DNA of 64,000 nt, from NCBI GenBank assembly GCA_963969395.1, contig OZ017803.1, forward strand, positions 1,984,001 to 2,048,000, in the 5' to 3' direction. Below are positions 47,364 through 57,496 of this stretch, piece by piece. Below the pieces are notes generated by a model that saw only the letters and a list, made by a program, of their open reading frames with translations, was not told the DNA's origin and did not search any database. The position numbers and the translations under genes were made by a program. Position 1 is the first letter of the stretch; every line of letters starts with the position of its first letter. This DNA is from Pseudoscleropodium purum. Its lineage: Eukaryota > Streptophyta > Bryopsida > Hypnales > Brachytheciaceae.

Positions 47364-47900
47364 ATGTGCCCTAAAAACAAAATTTTATTGCCTTGTAAAA
47401 GTGCGAGGCCTTGTAAGCAATGTTAGGCATCGCAACACGAGCCATTATGTTGTATAGAAGGTAGATATTTCTAGTGTAGATCAGCAAACTAGTGCTTAAT
47501 AGCATTAATGTGGCCTATAGGTGTGGATTCAAATTCCATCATTTGACTTGGTTGTGTTGCAATTGCAAACATGGTATACCTACCCATGTAGCAGTTTTGT
47601 TGATGTGGCAAGTTTTGCATACATGGCAATTGGCGTGGCTAATTTTTGAATAATAATAATAATTTTTAAATTTGACAAAATTATGAAATAAAATCAATAT
47701 AGAAGTATTGATTATTGTTCGAATCAAAATGTCTTAATCAATTGTCCTAATTACTGTATAAGAGTTAATTATCATGTTGGTTGGAATATTATTTTTCTTA
47801 TAGTGGACTTTAGGGGTTAAATAACTTGAATGAGCAAACTAATTTTAGGAGATTCATTTATCCAACTACCATTCCAATTTGAGCGTAATGTAGCCAAGCC
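47364..47900. other. Spacer with an isolated TTAA-type terminus
   Basis: AT-rich. ACTTTAGGGGTTAA at 47807-47820, followed by ATAAC as in copy C, marks the end of another minus-oriented TTAA-ended element whose body I cannot follow. A tRNA-like GATTCAAATTCC word at 47527 has no cloverleaf around it. Confidence 0.5.
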
Positions 47901-48354
47901 ATCATGTGTGCCATCTTTTGGGTGGATAGTGATATACAACCAAAAGTGTATACACTAAGATTTTAAATTAGGATTTTAAAATTTTAAAATTTTCATTTCC
48001 CCCTCCCCCCTTCTTGTAATTTTCAAAAATCAATTTATTTGACAATTAATATGGGATAATTCATCTTGTATCTGTATCTAATACTATATCCAAATTTGGT
48101 ATCCATATTCAGTATTCAATACATATTTGTATGCAATATTGTATTCGTATCCAATATTCATTTTGTATTTTATATTAGGACACCTCAAATTAAATCTCAC
48201 AAGATTAGTGACTTGTGATTTTTTAAGAAATCAACGACAATTTCGAGGGTAATTTAATTAATTTAAAAAAAATCAACAGTTTGTAAATTTTTTGAACAAA
48301 GGGGGGCAACTAATGCAAACTAGGAGATGATACGAGGCCTCTTTTCAATAGATA
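47901..48354. mobile_element. 454-bp R2 repeat copy with 11-bp direct flanks
   Basis: It is flanked by GTAGCCAAGCC at 47890-47900 and 48355-48365. Its body from about 47970 matches the second half of the 32232-33233 insertion, with the same order of poly-AT, C-rich tract, TATCC-type array, GGGGGGCAACTAATG and CTCTTTTCAATAGATA. It lacks the GC-rich first half, as a truncated retroposon copy would. Confidence 0.65.
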
Positions 48355-48365
48355 GTAGCCAAGCC

Positions 48366-49760
48366 TATTGAACTATGGTTGGAGAAGTAGTTACAATGGG
48401 CATTTCAATGAGTACTTTGCTACTCATGAATCTTACCCTATACAACTAGCAAGGACAAAAATATCCATTTGACATGTCAAAAAGCTTTGAAAGGGATGAA
48501 GAACAACTATTTTTCATCCAAATTTTTTGCTACTTGTTGGAAAGAATGGTATGCAAGTTTGAGCACCAAATCCTCAGTGAATAACAATAGCAATATTTTT
48601 AGAGAAATTTTGATTCCCAAAATTTGAATCACTAAATAGTGAATTTTGGTAATGTGTGATAATTTCTTTAGATCTGAATTTAAGCCCTAAAAATTGTCTT
48701 TTTTGAATTTGATCCAACTATTGAAATGAAGCTTACCAAGTATAATTTTTACTCCAATTTGAAATTTTAAGAAATTCCTAAAATTCAATGTTTTATTGGA
48801 ATTTGAACTTTGGGCCTTTTACCATGGATTGCTAATTTTCTATTAAGATGATAAATTCTTTTGCACCATGATGTTTTAAATTAAAATTTACACTTGTAGA
48901 GAAAATTTCAGATTTTGTAAGCATATATTGTACATATAAATAAATTATTTTTCACTTTTCATTTTAAAATGCATAGTAATTTCAAATTTTCACAAAAAAA
49001 TCTGGAATTTTTGAACCATATAGAAGACATGTAACTTAATCTTTGAAAAAATAAAAATAGAATTTCCATTCATTTTCAATGGCAAAAATGAAGCATCCAC
49101 AGTATAGGACTTTGATGCTTGATGACAAGGTTATAGACTTCAAGGTTTCTCAACGATTATGTGAGAGTATTTGGCACAAGGTGGGATTTAAGGTAAACCA
49201 ACCCATGATAGGCAAACTCCCCAATGCAGACACCTAGAAAAATACTCATTACAATCTTACATTAATCCATGGCAAATTTATGCTCATAAATGAGATTATA
49301 ACTTCATTAGGTTGGTTAGTGGCCCAAATCAATGCTTTGGGTGACGGTAATGGTCTAATGGAGGTATTAGTGATTGTTTTAGGACCTTCTACTTTTGTAG
49401 TGTAAATTCATTAGAAGAATTAACTTTTTTATTCCTTTATGTCATGACCATGTTAGAAAATATTGTAACCATATAAGGAAATTTTGAGATTGCTTTAGGT
49501 GGTCAAATGACCATTATGGATATACTTTGTGGTGATTTTGGGATTGTCTAGAGCCTATTTTAAGCCAATTGGGCAACACACTTCAAATATTCATAACAAA
49601 CTAGTAACTTTTCCAAAAAAAATTCAATGGCTCTAGGCATTCCTTATGTTTATCTTTATATTATATGGAAAAAAATAATAATTTTTTTCAAAAATGTGAA
49701 CATGGCAAACCAGCCATTCTGCGTGTCATAGGCTGGTTTACCTTCCAAGATTACCGTAAA
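48366..49760. other. AT-rich spacer; possible old coding traces
   Basis: At about 49090-49400 the plus strand gives a weakly protein-like reading with stops that I do not recognise. A hairpin (GCAAACCAGCC / GGCTGGTTTAC) lies at about 49705-49741, next to the point where composition rises into the PPR gene region. Confidence 0.4.
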
Positions 49761-50432
49761 ATATCCACTGAATCAACATCTGCACAGCTCTTCAACTCGC
49801 AGAAGGCTTCATACAGCTGATGAAGGACAGCGTGCGTAAACTATAAAGCATTAGAATATTTTCTGCTCATCCAACAGAGTTTAAAAGCATTGTACACCAA
49901 CGAAAGGAGGCACTACTAAACGGATAGTGTCTCTCCTTTCGAACATAAGCAGCCTGACATCTTCACTTTGTCGACAACTGGGTACTAGTCTACTAGGCCA
50001 AGCAGTACCGAAACATACTGTTGACGATCTCAGCAAACTCAGAGCTCCTCCTATGTCATCTGGAAGAAACAATAATCCCAACAATTGTCAGACCACTAAG
50101 TGAATGCCATGACCATAATATTTAGCCCATATCCTTCTAGTTAGTGTTTAGAAAAGAGAGATTAAGCTAGTTTTGACGACTCATTTTCAGCATTTTAAGA
50201 AGACCCTTCAATATTGCAACATGGAAGTTTGTGAAGAGGACAATGCACACTTACGTTTTGATGATAACCCTCATTCGAAACTTGAATCAAATGGAACCCC
50301 GAGAGGTTACACTTTCAAACGAAGAGATGATGTTTGCGAATTGAAAATGGGAAGGATAGTTCTCCTAGCTCTTCACTGAGAGCGTGCAATCCTCCGAGAT
50401 TGGGCAAGGCTCTTAGCATGCGTTTCCCAATT
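49761..50432. other. Downstream region of the PPR gene
   Basis: GC-moderate sequence with plausible minus-strand splice sites (for example TTTATAG at about 49843 and CTTCCAG at about 50062) but no recognisable domain. It is probably 3' UTR, possibly spliced; extra coding exons of the PPR gene cannot be excluded. Confidence 0.35.
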
Positions 50433-51890
50433 TCACACAGCACCCAACCGGCTACATGCATCAACAACCGTGTTCCTGGTGATTTCATTTGGCTGCACAC
50501 CTTCTCTTTGCATTTGCTCGAACAAATCCAGCGCCTCCTCAGCACGACCATTGAGAACATAGCCCGAAATAAGCGCAGTCCACGAGATTACATTCTTCCC
50601 GGGAAGATTGTTAACCACCTTTCGTGCATCTTCTAAACTGCGGCATTTGCTAAACATTTTGATGAGAGCCGTGCCCACTTTCTCATCCGTGTCATACCCT
50701 GCAAGCTTAATCTGGTCGTGTAACCATTTGCCCTTCTGTAAAAACTCAGGCCTCGTACATGCCTTGAGCAAAGCCAGAAAAGTCATCTTATTGGGATGCA
50801 TGTCGGCTTTCCGCATAGCTTCAAACCGTTCGAAAGCTTCCTCACCGTGACCTGCCTGAGCATATCCAGCAATCATAGTCGTCCACAGACCTACGTCTTT
50901 TCTTGGAAGTTTATCAAACACTCGACGGGCATCCACCACACTTCCACATTTGCTATACATTCGGACAATGGCCGTCTGTATACGAACGCTGAGTTCAAGG
51001 CCCGACTCAATGATCACCTTATGAAGACGTTGGCCCTCATCCAAGTGCGATGGCTCATTGCACGACTTTAGGATGCTCAGAAAAGTGGCCATGTCTGGTT
51101 GGATTCCCTCAGTCCTCATAACCCTAAACGTTTCTAAGCCCCGCTCGCGAAGACCGGTCAGACAATAGCCCTCAATCAAGGCATTCCATACAATGAGATC
51201 CCGGTTCCGAATTCCAGTAAAAACACGATGCGCATCTTGTGGACTGCCACATCGAAAATACATGCAAATGAGGGCGGTCCCGACACGCACATCCGACTCT
51301 AAACGCTGTCTGAAAATGAGATCGTGCACGCGCTTCCCACCCTCAAGGTCATTGGGGCTGGCAAAAGCTTTCAACAGGCTCAAGAACGTGATCCGGTTCG
51401 GTCGCAGGTGCTCATCCTGCATCCGGAAGAAAAGCGAAAAAGCTTCCCGAGGGCGCCCTTGCTGCGCGAACCTTGAAATCGCGGCATTACACGAAATCAA
51501 GTTCCAAGTACTAATTCTCGATCCCCCTACTTCCTCCCTTCTATCACTAACTGCGTTCGTACTGCTGTGAATGCTGTGATACCTCAAATCACTCAACCTG
51601 CTGTCGATACCCTTGGAAAAATTACTACAATAGCCATCGTCCAAAGTTTTGATCCCCGAAACATGTCTAACACAGAGTATCCTCCCAATCCCGCCCTCTC
51701 CATTCTGAAGAAACGTACTGAACCAACCTCGAGTCGCTGGAGAGAACGCAAAATTCCAAGGAAAACGGTCCTCGAAATTTGTCCAGGAACTTCCAAAGCG
51801 CCACACAAGCAATCGCAACTTGTGCATTGCGTACAGCCTCCTCGCACGACTCTCCACAACAACAGGACCAACGTTGTGAACAATTCGCAA
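50433..51890 (-). CDS. PLS-class pentatricopeptide repeat protein, ends inside a repeat
   Basis: A single 485-codon frame, TGA at 50433. Residues 1 to about 125 are a basic, Ser/Trp-rich leader that could target an organelle. From about 126 there are ten PPR units in the repeating P-L-S order, for example LIVWNALIEGYCLTG, MATFLSILKSCNEPSHLDEG, VRIQTAIVRMYSKCGSVVDA, VGLWTTMIAGYAQAGHGEEA and VISWTALISGYVLNGRAEEA. PLS-type PPR proteins bind organellar RNA, mostly for C-to-U editing when they carry E/DYW tails. Here the frame stops at CSRLGAV, a third of the way into the next L motif, and no E or DYW domain follows. It may be a truncated gene, a recent nonsense or frameshift allele, or spliced to a downstream exon. 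An alternative start is Met22. Confidence 0.85.
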   Translation of the reverse strand: MRIVHNVGPVVVESRARRLYAMHKLRLLVWRFGSSWTNFEDRFPWNFAFSPATRGWFSTFLQNGEGGIGRILCVRHVSGIKTLDDGYCSNFSKGIDSRLSDLRYHSIHSSTNAVSDRREEVGGSRISTWNLISCNAAISRFAQQGRPREAFSLFFRMQDEHLRPNRITFLSLLKAFASPNDLEGGKRVHDLIFRQRLESDVRVGTALICMYFRCGSPQDAHRVFTGIRNRDLIVWNALIEGYCLTGLRERGLETFRVMRTEGIQPDMATFLSILKSCNEPSHLDEGQRLHKVIIESGLELSVRIQTAIVRMYSKCGSVVDARRVFDKLPRKDVGLWTTMIAGYAQAGHGEEAFERFEAMRKADMHPNKMTFLALLKACTRPEFLQKGKWLHDQIKLAGYDTDEKVGTALIKMFSKCRSLEDARKVVNNLPGKNVISWTALISGYVLNGRAEEALDLFEQMQREGVQPNEITRNTVVDACSRLGAV

Positions 51891-51930
51891 CCGTGGAGGG
51901 GAGCAAGAGTTCAGGAATGAAGCGAATCCG

Positions 51931-51939
51931 AAACCCTAA
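51931..51939 (+). promoter_or_regulatory. Telo-box upstream of the PPR start
   Basis: AAACCCTAA lies 41 bp upstream of the PPR start codon (51890, minus strand), in the proximal promoter or 5' UTR. Confidence 0.5.
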
Positions 51940-52314
51940 TTCAGGGCTACACCATGCTTTACCGGTGGTGCCATTGACACAGTATAATAAAAAATGTAAA
52001 AGTAAAAGTAATTTTCTAATTTTTTTAATTAAAAAAACTTCGAAATTCTATATCTTTTCTGCCATGAATCGCTTTTGGAACTGAATTTGACAGTTTTCAA
52101 ATAAAAATAGGAAAAGGTATACCAATTATTTATTAGAAAATTCTCACCATTGGAATTCACTATTATCAATTTCTTGTAAATGTTATTAGCAGTTTGATTT
52201 TTTCTTTCATCAAGTACCACCTACCAATTTATAATTTTTTTGAAGATAAATATGAAAAAAAAAATTAACTAAAATATTTTATATACATTCTCAATTCATT
52301 TTTCAAAATATATA
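51940..52314. other. AT-rich spacer upstream of the PPR gene
   Basis: Nothing recognised. Confidence 0.5.
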
Positions 52315-52561
52315 GGGAATTTTGTTAAAATGGTGGTATTCTAGTAAAATGGCGGGAAACTATTTTGGCGGAAGGCTGAAAATCTTAAGCAAAAATGAGA
52401 TTGTTTTTGGAAAAAAAAGGTGGCGGAGTTGTGAATTCTATTGGTTTTGTGAGTGGTTTGGCACACCTATGCTTTCCATATGGTAGTATTCATGGCCCTA
52501 TGTGGTAGAAAGCATTGTACAAATGGCATTCGGAATACTGCCATTTTAATGAAATTGTCCA
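52315..52561. mobile_element. 247-bp TA-flanked MITE (copy 2)
   Basis: Termini are GGGAATTTTGTTAAAATGGT and, reverse complemented, TGGACAATTTCATTAAAATG. TA flanks lie at 52313-52314 and 52562-52563. It is the inverted counterpart of 46262-46547, about 40 bp shorter through internal indels. Confidence 0.8.
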
Positions 52562-53157
52562 TACATTGGCTAAATTGCATAAGTTCTCAATTACATATGT
52601 TTTTTTTCTAAAAATGTTAAAAGACAAAACTTCACCTTTAGGAAGGATCAGAAAAAGCGACTTTTTGAAGTTTAGGCACATTAAACTTGCAATTGGTGGA
52701 AATTATTATTCTAAAATTTTAGGAGAATGTCCTTGAACAAGTTAACTAAAGGATCCTACATTTGGATTTGTTAAAGAATAAATGTAAATGAAGATTTTAG
52801 CCTTACTTTAGATAGGAGTATTTTGAAGTAGTTTGGGACCTCAAAACACCATGATATTTTAGAGATTAAAATTTTTTGTGGAAGTTGAAAACTTGCTTCC
52901 TATGATTTTCACAAGCCTCCGCTCAAAATTTTACTATTCAACAATTTTGATTATTTCTCTTTCTACAACTATTTCACACTTCTATGTAGAATTGGTGTGT
53001 GTGTGAAAATAATTAGAACTTCTAAGAATATTTATTGTCACATGTTGGAAGTCCTTCAAGGGCATTAAAATTGGATTTTGAACTTTCCATTCAAAAATTA
53101 GCTCTAACATCTATTTTCAATTGATTCCCACTAATGATAGCAATAGCAAAATAAATA

Positions 53158-53189
<32 letters not shown>

Positions 53190-56100
53190 CCCAAATCAAC
53201 AATACACCCCAAACAAACACAATATTTATGTCTATCAATGTAGGATTAAACTAAGAGTCCCAAGTCCTAAAAGGTTGAATATCCACTATTTGACTTATGA
53301 ATGTTTTTAAGAGCCTACTACCAAAGCTATAGAAAACGGATGAAATCAACACCCAAGTATGTTGAAAAAAGCAATTTTTGTCTATTTTTAATCAATAGGA
53401 TTAGCGTTGTCACTTGATGCTTCATGATTCTTATGCAAGGTTCAAAATGAGTTCATGTAGGATGAGAAGGAAAGAAAAACTTGCAAAAGTGAAGATTTGA
53501 TGTTTAGATTCTACTCATATCATAATTTATTTAGCCCTAAGTTCATTCTAAGTCTACATCCATCTCTCCCCCTCTCTTAGGGGTTAATAATGATCATTTT
53601 CTGAGTTTGTTTGATTTCGAATAAGCTTATACTTATGCATTAAAAAAACAATGAGACCTCAAGAGGGTTGCTTGACTTCGGACCAGCAGCCCAACATAGT
53701 TGAATAAAAAAATGAAAAATAAAAAAATGAAATAATGAGACCCATTCTTTTTCTAATGCCTAGTAAGAATATCTCTGTCCAGAAGCAGAAGTCTGTAGTG
53801 ACATTGGGTTACTCAAGTTCCCTAAATTTCTGGGGAAGTCTTGCTGGAAAGCTTGTTCTTCAAGGCTTGAATGATGCGGGGGGCCTCTGTGGAAATCATC
53901 TGCTTTATACCGTGTGCATAGTTTTGGGAATTCCCTGTGGACCCTAAACCCCTAAATGACAAACCCATCACCACTGATTTCAAGCCTCATTGCGCGTCAC
54001 TTAGTTTGTTGCCATTTTGCAACTAGATATGTATGAAATTTTTTATATTTATTTTTCAGAGATGAAATTACATGTCTTCAATACTTCACAAAGAATTTAG
54101 ATTATTTCATGAAAAATTGACTTTTTTGAGAATTTTTGAAGATAAAGTGAAGAAAAATCACATCAATTAGAAAATTATTTCAAAAAATCTGAAAATTTCA
54201 CCATGTGTGTACATTACAATGAAAAATATCATAGTGTAAATTAAATTTCCATGTCATTCTATAATTAGAATTCAATAGACATTGAAAATACATCCAAAAT
54301 TCAAATTGCAATCAAATATTGAATATTATAAATTTTTCCAAAATTCAAATTGGAGTACAAACTAGAGTAGATGACCTCCATTTTGTTAGTTGGGCTCAAA
54401 CTCAAGAAACATCATCATTGTGGAGAAATTTCAGATTTAGAGCAAGGACCAACAACTTCCCTAAATACACTAAATTTTGTGATCCATTTTTTTTTAAAAC
54501 TTCTCATTTATGTGAAGACAAACACTGGCAAGACTACAAACTCAATTGGATCTTCTTCACAACTGAACATGAAAGGTGAACAAGGAAAATGGGGATGAAA
54601 AGTGCTTCCAATAGCTTTACAACTCATTAGATTGTCATCCCAAAGCCATAGAATGGTGTTCTAGGCGTTCCAAGGTTAAAACATGAAAATGCACTTGTTG
54701 GAAGTCAAGCTATTGTAGAAGACCTTCCCTATTACCCCAAAATTTGGAGGATGAATAGTTGCACTTCTGTCCTACACAACAAGATTTTCCATCACTCATC
54801 GACAAGAAAATGGTTGGGGCATTTATTGAAATATGGCTGTGGTGTCATTTTGTGGATTAACATACAAACATTTCAAACCTCCGTGTCTTGAGCTTCCCCT
54901 AAGTCTCCTCCCAACCCCACGGTTTCTATGCAAAACTTCACACTTCATGTTTGTGACTCAATGGCTAGGAAAAACTCCAATGGCTAGTTCAATATTAGCT
55001 AGTGGAATTGGGGAAAAAAAATCTGGTTGTTATTTGATAAGAAAAGATGTAAATTTGAAAGGAATTTAGTAGGGCTTAAAATCAACTAGTGTAAGGAAAA
55101 AAATTGAAGGATGTTTTAACCACTTCCTTCCAACACTTGACAGATTTCAGTTGCCATGAAGTAATGGTATTGCCCCAAATTGCTTGACTTACATGAAATT
55201 GATGACCATGAAGAGCAAAATAGTAAGAAATGGCTTTGTTCAATGTATGTAAAAGAAAAAATTTCAAAAAAAGAAGTAACATTTAATTTTAACAATCATA
55301 AATTGTGAGGAGAAATGAAGCCACTTTAGAACTTCAATCATTACAAAAAATTTCAGCCCTCCAGAAGGCCACAAGTTTGGAACCTTTCCAAACCACACAC
55401 CACACCTTGAGTGCAATAGAGAGGATTTTAAACTATTTTTTAATTTTTATTATTTTTTAATGAAATTTGCTGATGTGGCACTACTTGTGCCATGTTAGTG
55501 CCACATCATATTTCAATATTATATATATATATAATATAATATTTAAATAGTTTTATTTTTCTGTATATGCATTGTGGGGTGCTAAAAAATACATCCTTAA
55601 CAGCCTTTTGGAGGGTTCAGATTTTTCCGAATGATACAAGCCCTTGCCAATCATTGGCCAAATTTAAATGCAAATCCTAACTATGACCAAAATACACTGC
55701 AAGAAAGATCCTATGCCTATTTTTGAAAGCACAAAGGGTGATCTCGGAAATCATCCCTTTTTATTATTGTGTGAATCATTGATTTAAAATATTGCAAAAG
55801 TACCCATTGGAAGTCAAGCTATTCCCCTTTTCACAATAAAATTCTAAAGATGAATAGTTCAATTACTTTTCTACTAAAAGAATTTCCTCTCATCCATCGA
55901 ACACCAAACGTCCGTGCCGTTGTTTAAAGGCTAAATAAAAGATGCAATATGAATTAATACTTTGAGTTTTTAGAGAATTTTCAGCAACTTAGATAGTGGC
56001 AATTTGAATGCAGAGAAAATGGCCCAGTGAAAAATTAATATTGCTCCTAAGACATCTTAGGATCCTTGCATGTGGGGCCTTTGTGAAATTCAGTGCATTG

Positions 56101-56380
56101 TGTGTTTATTGTTATGTGATCCATTCTTTTGTTAGGATGAGGTCCTCAACTTTCGGCAATAGGAGAGATTTGAGGGCTATACAAGACTATGAATTCTCTA
56201 ACTCTAAAAACGCCAGGAACGTTGCTAGTTGCACAATTTGATGTGGTTGTGAGTGCCATGTCATTTCTCCAAAATAAGTTCAAAATTTTTTTTCCAACTT
56301 TTTTTCATTCTAAATTTTTTTTTTAAATTTAAAAATAAATAATTTTTTTATAGTGTTGTGTTTTTTCCCTGCTGGGAGAA
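52562..56380. other. Long AT-rich spacer
   Basis: It contains an (AT)n microsatellite (53165-53189), a possible degraded TTAA-type end (TTAGGGGTTAA at about 53578) and a hairpin TGATGTGGCAC / GTGCCACATCA at about 55468-55507. Open frames (for example 53735-53947, 54319-54579 and 54833-55069, all +) carry no domain that I recognise. Confidence 0.45.
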
Positions 56381-57496
56381 CAAGCTTGAAACGGCTTTCC
56401 CTTGCCTCCAAATAATGTATAATGCCATTTATTCTTCCTTTATATCTTGGAATATACTTCAGGTTTCAAAAATTGTCCAATGAGGGAATTGATATTGCAT
56501 GAAATATTGATAAACCGATAGATTTTGTAGTTGAGAGGATGCAACCGGTGTCCATTGAAAAAAACCCGGTCCAACCGGTCCCACCGGGGGAGCTCCAAAA
56601 ATTTCCCAAAGACTGAGTGACTGTGCTGACGTCCTCCGTGCTGATGCAGAGGCTCGTACCCCCAAGTCTAAAACCGAACCTCAATCCGAGCCGGTGGCGC
56701 AACTTGACTTGTTTGTGATGCTCTAACAGTCATTTACCGAGCCTAGAAATGTCAGGTCCGTCCCATCCGAGACTCGCTTTCCGACGCTATGAGTTGACAA
56801 ACTTCCTCCGACTTTATTGCGCACAGTGCGAACCGAAGCATTAGGTTCGGAATCAGCCTCGCTTTCCACAGTACTTTGGTTTGGATCAGCCTCGGCGATC
56901 GGTGTCGGGTTTCGGGGTTTGGTTCGCTCTCTAAGTTAGCCTCGGGTCTTGGTTTCCTGGGGAAGGGCGGACCGAGAGAGCAGCTTTGTCGGTTTTTCGG
57001 GCTCCGAGAGACGTGAATCGGGGCACGGTCCGCGACGATTTGTGCAGTTGCGGGTCTCTTTTCGATCAGTGCCTGCTTCTTGACGTTTTTCTGTATTTAA
57101 TGATACCGAGATTGCGTCATTTGGTGACGAAATCGATCCTCTGTTGGTGTTTTGCTGAGCTCTTTTCTTGAGTGCGGAGCAAGGCGGTGAAGTGAGCGTG
57201 GCGGATTTGGTGTTTGTTGTGTGCGTTTTGGTGGAGAGTTCATTGGAGGAATTGCCTCTTTGGCGTGGTTGTGAGATTTTTCTTATTGGAAATGTCGCCA
57301 AGCGGTTCGGGGGGCCTCGGCGGGAGGGTTACTGTACTTATGGAGGTTTTGAGTACAGAAGTGGCGGGAGCTTGGAGTTTTAAAATTCGCTGACGAGCGC
57401 CTGGATTGTGTGATCAGGCTAGAGCACGTGTTATTATTGTTGGCGGCATTGAATCGATGCGCGGTGTGACTGCGTGGTGTTGGAAGCACGGGTGCG
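56381..57496 (+). promoter_or_regulatory. CpG-rich promoter and long 5' leader of the LRR-kinase gene
   Basis: Composition rises sharply from about 56500. Repeated CCGGT/ACCGG words (56540-56590) and TCGG-rich DNA precede the start codon. Several ATGs with short frames precede 57497, for example the frame at 57168-57383, so upstream ORFs are likely if transcription begins near 56950. No TATA box stands out. Confidence 0.4.

Noticed and set aside
47455..47545. Possible tRNA suggested by GATTCAAATTCC
   Set aside because: No acceptor stem, D-arm or anticodon arm can be paired at the right distances upstream.
53165..53189. AT-run as a transposon end
   Set aside because: It is a simple microsatellite with no paired terminus.
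56459..57301. Minus-strand frames of 68-121 codons upstream of the LRR-kinase gene
   Set aside because: They coincide with the CpG-rich promoter/leader and have low-complexity Thr/Ser/Arg composition.
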